Assembly: GCF_000813745.1 (NCBI RefSeq)
Contig: NZ_JWLC01000013.1
Location: forward strand, 63,498-127,497
Direction of reading: 5' to 3'
Source: Leisingera sp. ANG-M1
GTDB taxonomy: Bacteria; Pseudomonadota; Alphaproteobacteria; Rhodobacterales; Rhodobacteraceae
DNA: 64,000 nucleotides
The notes beneath the pieces are model-generated. The model ran no database searches. It was not told the DNA's origin and was given only the letters and a program-made list of their open reading frames with translations. Within the stretch, counting starts at the first letter, position 1; every line of letters starts with the position of its first letter. Of the stretch, positions 45,028 to 53,900 are shown piece by piece. The translations under genes and the position numbers were made by a program.

Positions 45028-46245
45028 ATGAGTAGCACTGCCCAGGCGCAGCTGGACGCCGCCGTTCTGCAAGAAGGCGATGCCGCAACCGGTCGGCTGG
45101 AGCGCCTGTTCTCCCGCCTGTTTCTGGGACTGGTCTATCCGCAGATATGGGAGGACCCTGTGGTTGATACGGAGGCGCTGGAGATTGCGCCGGGCGACAA
45201 TCTGGTCTGCATTGCCTCCGGCAGCTGCAACCTTCTGTCCTATCTGACCGCGGGTCCGGCTTCGGTGACTGCGGTGGATCTGTCACCTGCGCATGTGGCG
45301 CTGGGCCGGCTGAAGCTGGCGGCAGCGCGCAGGCTTCCGGATCACGCGGCGTTCTACCAGTTCTTCGGGCGCGCTGACATGGCTGCCAATGGTGCGCTTT
45401 ATGACCGGTACATCCGCGGCAGCCTGGACGCCGAAACACGTGGCTTCTGGGACAGCAGGCAGCTGTTCCGCCGCCGGATCTCGGTGTTTCAAACCGGGTT
45501 TTACCGTCACGGGTTGCTGGGCCGGTTCCTGGGGACAGTGCATCTGATCGCGCGGCTTGGCGGCGTGGATTTTACCCCTTTGCTGGCTGCCCGCACTCTG
45601 GAGGAGCAGCAGGTGTTTTTTGATACCCGCATCGCGCCGCTGTTCGAGATGCGGCTGGTGCGCACGCTGGCGGGTTTACGGGTGTCGCTGTTCGGCCTGG
45701 GCATCCCGCCCGCGCAGTACGACAAGCTGGCGGCAGACGGCGGCGGCGACGTGCTGCCAGTGCTGCGCGAGCGGGTGCGCAAGCTGATGTGCGACTTTCC
45801 GATCCGGGAAAATTACTTTGCCTGGCAAGCCTTTGGCCGCTGCTATGACCCGGCGCCGGACGCCTCGCTGCCGCCTTACCTGCAGCAGCAGAACTTTGAA
45901 GCACTGCGGGACTATGCAGGCCGGGGACGGATCGTGAACCGTTCGCTGACTGATCTGCTGGCAGGTGAGGCTGACAAGTCCAAACAAGGTTATGTGCTGC
46001 TGGATGCACAGGACTGGATGAATGACGGGCAGCTCAACGCGCTTTGGGCAGAAATCACACGCACCGCGGCACCCGGTGCCCGGGTGATTTTCCGCACCGG
46101 CGGCGGCGATGACATTCTGCCCGGCCGGGTGGCACCTGAGATCCTGGACCGCTGGGTCTATGACGCTGAGGCTTCTGCCCTCGGCACCGCGCAGGACCGT
46201 TCTGCCATTTACGGCGCTTTCCATCTTTACCGTTTTCAGGGCTGA
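45028..46245 (+). CDS. btaA: BtaA: S-adenosylmethionine:diacylglycerol 3-amino-3-carboxypropyltransferase
   Basis: 405 residues, DUF3419/BtaA family: SRLFLGLVYPQIWEDP, the SAM-binding CIASGSCNLLSYLT, and AVDLSPAHVALGRLK. BtaA moves the aminocarboxypropyl group of SAM to diacylglycerol, making diacylglyceryl-homoserine, the first step of betaine-lipid (DGTS) synthesis. Immediately followed by btaB and preceded by the phospholipase that supplies diacylglycerol. Confidence 0.95.
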   Translation: MSSTAQAQLDAAVLQEGDAATGRLERLFSRLFLGLVYPQIWEDPVVDTEALEIAPGDNLVCIASGSCNLLSYLTAGPASVTAVDLSPAHVALGRLKLAAARRLPDHAAFYQFFGRADMAANGALYDRYIRGSLDAETRGFWDSRQLFRRRISVFQTGFYRHGLLGRFLGTVHLIARLGGVDFTPLLAARTLEEQQVFFDTRIAPLFEMRLVRTLAGLRVSLFGLGIPPAQYDKLAADGGGDVLPVLRERVRKLMCDFPIRENYFAWQAFGRCYDPAPDASLPPYLQQQNFEALRDYAGRGRIVNRSLTDLLAGEADKSKQGYVLLDAQDWMNDGQLNALWAEITRTAAPGARVIFRTGGGDDILPGRVAPEILDRWVYDAEASALGTAQDRSAIYGAFHLYRFQG

Positions 46246-46250
46246 GACCG

Positions 46251-46898
46251 ATGCTTGATAACACCTCCGCCACCCACGCAGCGCTGATGGATCAGACCTA
46301 CCGGCGCCAGCGGCTGTTTTATGACCTGACCCGGAAATACTATCTGTTCGGCCGCGACCACCTGATCAGAGGGCTGAGCCCGCGCGAGGGTTCGCATGTG
46401 CTGGAGGTCGCCTGTGGAACCGGGCGGAACCTGCAGGTTGCAGCGCGGAAGTATCCCCATTGCGCTTTCTACGGGCTGGATATCTCGGCTGAAATGCTGA
46501 CGTCGGCCCGTTCAAAGGTGCACCCGCAGGTGCAACTGGCCCAGGCGGATGCCTGCAATTTCGACGGTGCCCAGCTGTTCCGCCGCGCCCGGTTTGACCG
46601 GGTGTTTATCTCTTACGGCGTGTCGATGATCCCCGACTGGCAAGCCGCCCTGCGCATGGCCTGCGCCCATCTGGCGCCGGGCGGCCAGCTGCATGTGGTG
46701 GATTTTTCAGACCAGCACTGCTGGCCGCGCTGGTTCGGAACCGGGCTGAACCGCTGGCTGGACAAGTTCCACGTGAGCCCGCGGCTGGATCTGGAGGAGG
46801 CGCTGAGCAAGGCCGCGGCAGAGATTGGCGGCACCCTGCGGCACCGCCAGCTCTACCGCGGCTATGCGCAATACGGGATGGTGGAGCACCCGCGCTGA
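46251..46898 (+). CDS. btaB: BtaB: diacylglyceryl-homoserine N-methyltransferase
   Basis: 215 residues. SAM-binding motif I is VLEVACGTGRNLQVAA, followed by GLDISAEMLTSARSK, as in BtaB. It would add three methyl groups to diacylglyceryl-homoserine to give DGTS. Lipid replacement saves phosphorus in the membrane. Starts five bases after the btaA stop; convergent with the ureohydrolase gene. Confidence 0.93.
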   Translation: MLDNTSATHAALMDQTYRRQRLFYDLTRKYYLFGRDHLIRGLSPREGSHVLEVACGTGRNLQVAARKYPHCAFYGLDISAEMLTSARSKVHPQVQLAQADACNFDGAQLFRRARFDRVFISYGVSMIPDWQAALRMACAHLAPGGQLHVVDFSDQHCWPRWFGTGLNRWLDKFHVSPRLDLEEALSKAAAEIGGTLRHRQLYRGYAQYGMVEHPR

Positions 46899-46913
46899 GG
46901 TGCTCCGCAACCG

Positions 46914-47894
46914 TCAGACGCCGCGCGCGGCCATCGCCTGCGACAGCACGCACATCAGTTCGAACATCAGTGAGATGCCCAGCCAGGCTGTGCTGCCGCT
47001 TTCGTCAAAGGGCGGCGCCACCTCGACCAGATCGGCGCCGATCAGGTTGACGCCTGCCAGCTCGCGGATCACCTGCTGCGCCTGGAAGCTGTTGGGGCCG
47101 CCGATTTCAGGCGTGCCGGTGCCGGGCGCATAGGTCGGATCGACAAAGTCGATGTCATAGGTGCAATAGGCCGGCTGGCTGCCGAGGATGCCGCGCACCT
47201 CTTCCATGACATCCTTGATGCCGCGGTCGAACAGCTCTTCCACCCGGAAGATCCGGATGCCCTGCTCCAGGCCCCACTCGATGTCCTCGGTGTTATAGGC
47301 GGTGCCGCGGATGCCGACCTGGACAAAGCGCTTGGGGTCGACCAGCCCTTCCTCCACCGCACGGCGGAACGGGGTGCCGTGGGTATACTTGTAGCCGCCG
47401 AAGTAGCTGTCGAAGAGGTCGGTGTGGCTGTCGAATTGCACCAGCCCCAGCGGGCCGTCCGCCGCCAGCGCGCGCAGGATCGGCAGGGTGATCAGATGGT
47501 CGCCGCCCGCCGTCATCGGAGTGATGCCGGCTGCTTTGAAACCGCTGTAATAGGCGGTGATCCGCTCCAGGCTGTTCTGGATATCCACCGGATTGGGCGG
47601 CACATCGCCCAAGTCGGCGCAGTTGACGGTGGTAAAGGGGTTCACACCGGTGACCGGGTTCATCGCCCGGATCATGGTGGAATAGTCGCGCAGCTGCCGC
47701 GGCCCGTGCCGGGCGCCGGGACGGTTGGTGGTTCCGCCGTCCCAAGGAACACCGACCAGCCCCATCTGCACATCACCATAGCGCGGGTGATCCGGTGTCA
47801 GCCCTGGCAGCCGCATGAAGGTCGGCACCCCGGCAAAGCGGGGCAGATCCATGGCAGATACCGGCTGGAAGAAGTCATCACCAGTTTGGGTCAT
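46914..47894 (-). CDS. ureohydrolase (agmatinase/arginase family), copy B
   Basis: 326 residues. The binuclear manganese site is visible: TAGGDHLIT, QFDSHTDLFDSY (usual DAHxD with Ala changed to Ser, metal ligands kept) and YDIDFVDPTYAPG. The family splits guanidino compounds (agmatine, guanidinobutyrate, guanidinopropionate or guanidine) into urea and an amine. Substrate cannot be read from sequence. Its ATG overlaps the preceding ureohydrolase gene by four bases. Confidence 0.9.
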   Translation of the reverse strand: MTQTGDDFFQPVSAMDLPRFAGVPTFMRLPGLTPDHPRYGDVQMGLVGVPWDGGTTNRPGARHGPRQLRDYSTMIRAMNPVTGVNPFTTVNCADLGDVPPNPVDIQNSLERITAYYSGFKAAGITPMTAGGDHLITLPILRALAADGPLGLVQFDSHTDLFDSYFGGYKYTHGTPFRRAVEEGLVDPKRFVQVGIRGTAYNTEDIEWGLEQGIRIFRVEELFDRGIKDVMEEVRGILGSQPAYCTYDIDFVDPTYAPGTGTPEIGGPNSFQAQQVIRELAGVNLIGADLVEVAPPFDESGSTAWLGISLMFELMCVLSQAMAARGV

Positions 47895-48880
47895 GCGGTT
47901 GCTCCGTTCTTCACGTTTTCCGCAATCATCGAGATCATCTCGAACATGATAGCAGAGGCGGTCAGGGCAGTGATCTGGTTGGGGCTGTCCTTGGTCGGCA
48001 TCATGCAGACGATATCGCCGCCGACGATGTTCATGCCGCGCACGGCGTGCAGCAGGGCAACGGCTTCGTCGATATCAAAGCCCTTTTCGCCCGGCTCCAG
48101 GTTGGAAACGGCCGGCGCAATTGTCGGGTCCAGGCTGTCGAGGTCAAAGGTGATATAGACCGGGCGGCCTGCCATCACTTCCTTGATCTGGGCGACCACA
48201 TCCTCGACCCCGCGCTTGCGGAACTCCTTCATGGTGACGACGTTGTAGCCATAGTCATAAGACGGCTCCAGCCAGTCCAGGGTGCGGGCATGGCCGCGGA
48301 TGCCGATCTGCATCGAGTGGTGCGGGTCGACCTTGCCCTGATCCACCAGATAGGCGCCCCAATGGGCAGCGGACTTCTTGGCGCCCAGGAAGTGGTCGAC
48401 CTTGGTAAAGACATCCGTATGGGCGTCGAAATGCAGGAAGCAGACCGGCTCGCCCTTAGTGATCTTGCCGCAGCCGATGGCTTGCACGATGCCGCCGGTG
48501 ATTGAGTGGTCGCCGCCGATGGAGACCGGGCGGGCGCCTGCTGTGTCAATTTCCTGGTAGAAGTGGGTGATCTGCTCGATGCAGTCTTCGTTGTCATTGG
48601 CGCGGGGGAAGGGCACATCGCCGACGTCGGCGATTTTGGCGGCCTCCCAAGGGTTCAGCCGGAACTCTCCATGCATCCGGCGCCCGACGGCGGAGACATT
48701 GCGCAGCGCGCGGGGGCCCAGATGCTGGTCGCGCTCGGTGGTGCCGTTGCCGGTGGAATGGGGCACCCCGACCAGGGCGATGTCCTGGCCGTCGGGGCCT
48801 TCGTTGGGGCAGCGGAACATGGTGGGGATGCCCCACCAGTAGAGGTTCTCCATCATGGATTTCAGATGTTCGTCAGCCAT
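47891..48880 (-). CDS. ureohydrolase (agmatinase/arginase family), copy A
   Basis: 329 residues, with SIGGDHSITGG, HFDAHTDVF and TFDLDSLDPTIAP, the canonical binuclear metal motifs. It differs clearly from copy B, so the pair probably has different substrates or forms a mixed assembly. Two tandem ureohydrolases beside a deiminase-like enzyme, a carbamoyl amidohydrolase and a quaternary-ammonium-type transporter suggest guanidino-compound catabolism. A terminator lies just upstream of it, after the transporter. Confidence 0.92.
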   Translation of the reverse strand: MADEHLKSMMENLYWWGIPTMFRCPNEGPDGQDIALVGVPHSTGNGTTERDQHLGPRALRNVSAVGRRMHGEFRLNPWEAAKIADVGDVPFPRANDNEDCIEQITHFYQEIDTAGARPVSIGGDHSITGGIVQAIGCGKITKGEPVCFLHFDAHTDVFTKVDHFLGAKKSAAHWGAYLVDQGKVDPHHSMQIGIRGHARTLDWLEPSYDYGYNVVTMKEFRKRGVEDVVAQIKEVMAGRPVYITFDLDSLDPTIAPAVSNLEPGEKGFDIDEAVALLHAVRGMNIVGGDIVCMMPTKDSPNQITALTASAIMFEMISMIAENVKNGATA

Positions 48881-48904
48881 GAGTAGTCTTTCCGAGTTAG
48901 AGAA

Positions 48905-48941
48905 GAAAAGGGCCCCGATGCCAAAGTTGCAGCACCGGGGC
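48905..48941 (-). terminator. terminator after the ABC permease, before the ureohydrolases
   Basis: On the minus strand, GCCCCGGTGC ... GGCATCGGGGC (imperfect) followed by CCTTTTCTT. It lies between the permease stop (48968) and the ureohydrolase A start (48880), so the two ureohydrolases may be transcribed partly on their own or less than the transporter. A smaller hairpin CCGGG/CCCGG precedes it. Confidence 0.6.
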
Positions 48942-48967
48942 AGTCCGGGAACAGCCCGGGGGAGGGG

Positions 48968-50527
48968 TCAGCTTTCGCCGGTTTTCTTGCGGTAGGCGCC
49001 TTGCGCGATCCGGTCGATGACCATGGCGCAGAACAGGATGGCGAGACCGCCCAGCAGGCCCTGGCCTTTGGCCGCGTACTGCAGCGCTTCCAAGATCAGG
49101 GCGCCCAGCCCTTCAGCGCCGATCAGCGAGGCGATCACCACCATCGACAGCGACATCAGGATGGTCTGGTTGATGCCGGTCATGATCGAGGGCAGCGCCA
49201 GCGGCAGCTCGACATTGAACAAGAGCTGGCGGCGGGAGCAGCCAAATGCCACGGCGGCTTCCTTGGTGGCCTCGGGCACGCCGCGCATGCCGAGGGCGGT
49301 GAGGCGGATCACCGGCGGCATCGCAAAAACCAGGGTGGCCAGCACCCCCGGCGGCTTGCCGGTGCCGAAGAAGGCGATGATCGGGATCAGATAGACAAAG
49401 GCCGGCATGGTCTGCATGAAGTCCAGCACCGGTTCGGCGATGGCATAGGCGCGCTTGGACTTGCCGAACCAGATGCCGAGCGGAATGCCGATTGCCACGC
49501 AGAGGAAGGCGCCGGCACCAATCAGCGCCACGGTGATCATCGCCAGCTCCCACAGGCCCATGAAGGCGAGGTAGGCGAGCGAGGCCGCGGTGAAGATCGC
49601 CACGCGCGGCCCGGCCAGGCGCAGCGCCATGACCACGGTCACAAACATCACCACCGGCCAGGGGGTTTGGATCAGCAACACTTCGAGGCCGTCCAGCACC
49701 CAGCGGATGCCGGCGGTCACTCCGTCGAAGACATCGCCAAAGTTGTTGGCCAGCCAGTCGAAGCCCGCATCGCCTTTCTTGGACAGCGCGGCGAAGTATT
49801 CCTTGCCGACCGGGAATTCAGTGATCGGCAGGCGCTCGCCCAGCAGGCCGCCGGTGACACCCGCCATGGCCTCGTCCGGTTTGGCGACGGTGAAGCGCAC
49901 CAGGGTCAGCGGCCAGATCGCCAAGAGGCCGATGGCGCCGAAGATCAACCCGTTGCGGCTCATCCCCGACTGCGCCTTTTGGCCCGAGCGCCAGCGCAGG
50001 TACTGCGCCTCGTAGGCGGTGTTGGCATAAAAGCCCTCGGCCAGTTTGATCACGGCCATCAAGGCAAGGCCGGTGAGCAGAATAGCCAGCGCCGTGCTGC
50101 TGGCGGCATTGGCAGCCTCCAGCGCCTTGTCGGCGGCAGCGCGCAGGTTGTCGGCGATCTTGAGTTTCGAGGCGGCACCGGCAGCGTCGCCCGCGGCGGT
50201 CAGATCCGCCGCCTGGGCTTCGCGCTTGGCAATGTTGCCCAGCAGGCGCTCATAGCGGGCCAGCTGGTCGGCGCCAAGTTCGCCCCAAAGGCCGCGGCCG
50301 ATCTGCACCAGGGCAAACAGCTCCAGCACCAGGAACATCCAGAAAAAGCCCCAGGCCCCGCGGGCGGCACCCCACAAGGGACCGCAGACGGCAGCCATGG
50401 TGTTCCAGGACCAGGCAAAGCCGGTTTTGCCCTGGATGCGGGCAAATTCGCGGGCGTAGTAGGGGCCGTTTTCGACGGCAAATTCTTCGACGCTAAGGCC
50501 GGGTGATTCAAACGTTGTATCCTTCAT
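48968..50527 (-). CDS. ProW-like ABC permease, glycine betaine/quaternary-ammonium family
   Basis: 519 residues, longer than E. coli ProW. The C-terminal half is the binding-protein-dependent permease domain (EAAVAFGCSRRQLLFNVELPLALPSIM is the EAA loop), and the N-terminal half holds extra membrane helices and a polar region. It starts within proV (four-base overlap). With ProV and ProX it imports a quaternary ammonium or related zwitterionic compound. Confidence 0.92.
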   Translation of the reverse strand: MKDTTFESPGLSVEEFAVENGPYYAREFARIQGKTGFAWSWNTMAAVCGPLWGAARGAWGFFWMFLVLELFALVQIGRGLWGELGADQLARYERLLGNIAKREAQAADLTAAGDAAGAASKLKIADNLRAAADKALEAANAASSTALAILLTGLALMAVIKLAEGFYANTAYEAQYLRWRSGQKAQSGMSRNGLIFGAIGLLAIWPLTLVRFTVAKPDEAMAGVTGGLLGERLPITEFPVGKEYFAALSKKGDAGFDWLANNFGDVFDGVTAGIRWVLDGLEVLLIQTPWPVVMFVTVVMALRLAGPRVAIFTAASLAYLAFMGLWELAMITVALIGAGAFLCVAIGIPLGIWFGKSKRAYAIAEPVLDFMQTMPAFVYLIPIIAFFGTGKPPGVLATLVFAMPPVIRLTALGMRGVPEATKEAAVAFGCSRRQLLFNVELPLALPSIMTGINQTILMSLSMVVIASLIGAEGLGALILEALQYAAKGQGLLGGLAILFCAMVIDRIAQGAYRKKTGES

Positions 50528-51573
50528 GCCTTGCCCCCCTGAATGCCTTTCAAGAGCGTCGCGCGGTCAACCACGCCGATGTCGGCGCCATCGTCGCCGG
50601 TGATGACAATCACGTTCTCGGTCGAGGTCGCGATATCGATCAGCTGGTCCAGGTCAGTGCCGTGATGCGCCCGCGGGCTTTCGTCGAAATTCACCGGGCG
50701 GGTGGGCTGGTACTCGCTGATCGGCACCATGATCGAATGGGCAAAGACCAATTTCAGCTTGGAAATCCCCTCGACAAAATCGCGCACGTAGTCGTCGGCG
50801 GGCTGGGTGACGATCTCTTCCGGCGTACCGATCTGCACGATGCGGCCGTCCTTCATGATGGCAATGCGGTTGCCGATACGGATCGCCTCGTCCAGGTCAT
50901 GGGTGATGAAGACGGTGGTCTTGTTCAGCTCAGCCGACAGTTTCATGAACTGGTCCTGCAACTGACGGCGGATCAGCGGGTCGAGGGCTGAGAAGGGTTC
51001 ATCCATCAACAGCACATCCGGGTCCGAGGCCAGCGCACGCGCCAGGCCGACCCGCTGCTGCATGCCGCCGGACAGTTCGCGCGGGAAACGGTCCTCGAAA
51101 CCGGTAAGGTTCACCTTGTCCAGGCAGCGCTGCGAAACTTCCCAGCGGGTGGATTTCGGTTCGCCGCGCACCTGCAGCGGGAAGCCCACATTGTCGCGTA
51201 CGGTGCGGTGCGGCAGCAGCGCCATATGCTGGAACACCATGCCGATGTTCATCGCCCGCATCTCGCGCAGGTCGGCGTCCGACAGGGTCAGCATGTCCCG
51301 GCCCATCACCGAAATGTTGCCGGCGGTGGGTTCGATCAGCCGGTTCAGGTGGCGCACCATGGTGGATTTGCCGGAGCCGGACAGCCCCATCACGCAGAAG
51401 ATCTCGCCGCGCTTCACCTCAAAGGACACATCGGCAATGCCGACCACGCAGTTGAATTCCTCGAGCACCTCGGCCTTGCCCAGGCCGCGTTCCCGGATTG
51501 CCGCCATCGCAGCATCGGCATTGTTGCCGAATATTTTCCACACGCCGTCCAGCGTGATCACATTGTCAGTCAT
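50524..51573 (-). CDS. ProV-like ABC ATPase, glycine betaine family
   Basis: 349 residues: Walker A GLSGSGKSTMVRHLNRLIEPT, signature ELSGGMQQRVGLARALA, Walker B VLLMDEPFSALDPLIR, D-loop and H-switch FITHDLDEA, then a CBS-type regulatory tail (about 270-345, TSTENVIVITGDDGADIGV). ProV-type ATPases respond to ionic strength through CBS domains. Confidence 0.95.
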   Translation of the reverse strand: MTDNVITLDGVWKIFGNNADAAMAAIRERGLGKAEVLEEFNCVVGIADVSFEVKRGEIFCVMGLSGSGKSTMVRHLNRLIEPTAGNISVMGRDMLTLSDADLREMRAMNIGMVFQHMALLPHRTVRDNVGFPLQVRGEPKSTRWEVSQRCLDKVNLTGFEDRFPRELSGGMQQRVGLARALASDPDVLLMDEPFSALDPLIRRQLQDQFMKLSAELNKTTVFITHDLDEAIRIGNRIAIMKDGRIVQIGTPEEIVTQPADDYVRDFVEGISKLKLVFAHSIMVPISEYQPTRPVNFDESPRAHHGTDLDQLIDIATSTENVIVITGDDGADIGVVDRATLLKGIQGGKA

Positions 51574-51604
51574 AAGCTCAGTCTCCGGATGTCCCGGTTC
51601 GTTT

Positions 51605-51627
51605 GGCGGGCGGCGCTGCCACCCGCC
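51605..51627 (-). other. hairpin between binding-protein and ATPase genes
   Basis: GGCGGG-T-GGC / GCC-G-CCCGCC on the minus strand, just after the proX-like stop. Such stems often protect the upstream, highly expressed binding-protein mRNA. There is no T-run, so full termination is unlikely. Confidence 0.5.
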
Positions 51628-51650
51628 TGTGGCCCTTTGGTTCCGGCAGT

Positions 51651-52601
51651 TTACTGGAACCAGGAGTCCACCAGATCGGCATTCTCATCGACCCATTTGC
51701 GGGCGAATTCGGCCGGGTCCTGGCCATCGACCGACAGCGCATAGACCACTGCGTTCACCTGTTCGGTGGTGAGTTTCACCTTGCTCAGCATATCTGCGGC
51801 TTCCGGCTGGCTGTCGGCGAGGCCGGCTGCGTAGAACACATGCAGCTTGGCGGCGTCCCAGGCGGTGCCCGCTTTGGAGTTTTCCAGCCAGTTCGGGTCG
51901 TCAGTGGGCTGTTTCACATCCCATTCGGCGGCGTCATAGGCAGGCTCGGTCAGCGGCACCAGGTCGTAGAGCGAGAACATGTGGTGCGGAGTGTAGCAGT
52001 AAAAGACGATGTTCTGACCCTGTGCCACAGCATTGTCGACCTGGGCCAGGGCCAGAGTCTCGTCCATCTCCATCAGGTTCATGGTCTCGGAGTAGCCATA
52101 AGATTTGGCGCGGATCTTCTCGACATTGGTCGAAGCCCATCCTGCCCCGCCGATCCACATCTCGCCGCGGCCGTCGCCGTCGGTGTCGAAATTGGCGGCC
52201 ATGTCCGGGTCGGTCAGGTCGCTGAGCGCCGAGATGCCGGTGCGCTCCTGGGTATCCTTGGTGACGCAGATCTGCTGGTCGGACAGCACCGCGTTGGGGT
52301 TCAGCGCCACAGAGCCCTTGCCGGTGACAAAGGTGTCATGCAGGTTCTGCTGGTTGGGCAGCCAGACCTCCGGATGGACATGCATGGCCCCGGAATCCAT
52401 CGCCTCGAAAATGATCGGGTTGGTGCCGTTCTGCAGCTCCACCGACAGGCCCAGATTGTCTTCCAGCGCCACTTTCAAAATGTGTGCGGTGCCGCGGACC
52501 GAGGCCCAGTTCGGCACGCCGATCACCACATCCTGCGCCATGGCGGTGCTGCCGATGGTGGCGGCCAATGCGGCGGCGGCCAGTGTTTTGGTCTTGTTCA
52601 T
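51651..52601 (-). CDS. ProX-like periplasmic binding protein, quaternary-ammonium family
   Basis: 316 residues. A signal peptide (ending STAMA) is followed by VVIGVPNWASVRGTAHIL and HPEVWLPN, the aromatic-containing ligand segments of the glycine betaine/choline binding group, plus GAGWAST further on. The ligand is unknown and may be a cationic guanidino or betaine-like compound, given the neighbours. First gene of the transporter unit. Confidence 0.9.
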   Translation of the reverse strand: MNKTKTLAAAALAATIGSTAMAQDVVIGVPNWASVRGTAHILKVALEDNLGLSVELQNGTNPIIFEAMDSGAMHVHPEVWLPNQQNLHDTFVTGKGSVALNPNAVLSDQQICVTKDTQERTGISALSDLTDPDMAANFDTDGDGRGEMWIGGAGWASTNVEKIRAKSYGYSETMNLMEMDETLALAQVDNAVAQGQNIVFYCYTPHHMFSLYDLVPLTEPAYDAAEWDVKQPTDDPNWLENSKAGTAWDAAKLHVFYAAGLADSQPEAADMLSKVKLTTEQVNAVVYALSVDGQDPAEFARKWVDENADLVDSWFQ

Positions 52602-52658
52602 GTTAGTCTCCCTTGTTGGATGATCACTTTGTTCATTGTTTGAGCACCCGGCGCGTGA

Positions 52659-53900
52659 TCACGATGCCGGGGCCATTTGTTTTGAGAGTGTGAGCGCGGC
52701 CTGCAACAGCACATTGCAGCCGGCCTCGAGGTGGTCTGGTTCAGCCCATTCGGCTTCGTTGTGGCTGAGGCCGTCGCGGCAGGGCACGAATACCATCGCG
52801 GTGGGCACCTTGCGCGCCACCTGGCAGGCGTCGTGGCCTGCGCCCGACACCATCCGGCGCCAGGGATGGCCGCTGTCTTTGGCCGCGGTCTCGATGGCGG
52901 TGACGCAGCGGTCGTCGAATTTCACTGGCGGATTGTGCCAGATCATGTCCAGCGCGACGTCTGCCTCCTGTTCTTCGGCGGCAGCGCGGCGGATGGCGTT
53001 GTCCATGCCGCTCAGCACGGCGTCGTCGGGGTGGCGGAAGTCGATGGTAAAGCGGACCTCGCCGGGGATGGTGTTGCGGGAATTCGGGCTGACGTGCAGC
53101 TCGCCCACGGTGCCGACGCCGTCAGGGCCATAGGCCAAGGCGATCCGCTGCACCTCCTGGATCAGCCGGGCGGCGGCCACCAGCGCGTCGCTGCGGCCGG
53201 GCATCGGGGTGGAGCCGGAATGGGCGTCGCGCCCGGTGACGGTGACATCATACCAGCGCTGGCCCTGGCCGCCGGTGACCACGCCGATCACCTCGTCATT
53301 GGCTTCCAGCACAGGGCCCTGCTCGATATGGGCTTCGAGGAAGGCGCCGAATTTATGCGCGCCGCAGGGTTCTGTTCCAGCATAGCCGATCCGTGCCAGC
53401 TCATCACCGAAGCGCAGGCCCTCGGCATCTTCGCGGCTGAGGGCGAATTCCAGGTCAAACAGCCCGGCATAGACGCCCGAGCACAGCATGGCCGGGGCAA
53501 AGCGCGCGCCTTCCTCGTTGGTCCAGTTGACGATCTCGATGGGGGCATCGGTCTCCAAGCCCAGATCGTTCAGCGTCCGCACCACTTCCAAACCTGCCAG
53601 CACGCCGTAAACGCCATCGAACTTGCCGCCGTGCGGCTGGGTGTCCAGATGGCTGCCGATGGCAATCGGCAGCGCGTCCGGATCGCGGCCCGCGCGGCGG
53701 GCAAACATGTTGCCCAGCCGGTCATAGGTGACGGTGCAGCCCGCATCCTCGCACCAGCGCGTGAACAGCTCGCGCGCTTCCAGATCGCCATCGGTGAGCG
53801 TCAGCCGCCCGCAGCCGCCGCCCGGCAAGGCATCGATCTTGGCCATCTCCATGATGCTCTGCCACAGCCGGGCGCCATTTATGCGGTGGTTGCTGCTCAT
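52659..53900 (-). CDS. M20-family N-carbamoyl/allantoate amidohydrolase
   Basis: 413 residues: metal-binding SHLDTQPHGGKFDGVYGV, NEEGARF and HIEQGP match the hydantoinase/carbamoylase and allantoate-amidohydrolase group (AllC/HyuC, beta-ureidopropionase-like). These enzymes release CO2 and NH3 from an N-carbamoyl amino acid. The gene overlaps the deiminase-like gene by four bases, so the two enzymes probably act in sequence: deimination of a guanidino group to a carbamoyl group, then its hydrolysis. Confidence 0.9.
   Translation of the reverse strand: MSSNHRINGARLWQSIMEMAKIDALPGGGCGRLTLTDGDLEARELFTRWCEDAGCTVTYDRLGNMFARRAGRDPDALPIAIGSHLDTQPHGGKFDGVYGVLAGLEVVRTLNDLGLETDAPIEIVNWTNEEGARFAPAMLCSGVYAGLFDLEFALSREDAEGLRFGDELARIGYAGTEPCGAHKFGAFLEAHIEQGPVLEANDEVIGVVTGGQGQRWYDVTVTGRDAHSGSTPMPGRSDALVAAARLIQEVQRIALAYGPDGVGTVGELHVSPNSRNTIPGEVRFTIDFRHPDDAVLSGMDNAIRRAAAEEQEADVALDMIWHNPPVKFDDRCVTAIETAAKDSGHPWRRMVSGAGHDACQVARKVPTAMVFVPCRDGLSHNEAEWAEPDHLEAGCNVLLQAALTLSKQMAPAS

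Noticed and set aside
49001-50506. A 501-codon plus-strand frame over the ABC permease gene
   Set aside because: Low-complexity Gln/His/Gly/Arg-rich translation without a membrane or domain pattern; the permease on the minus strand is convincing.
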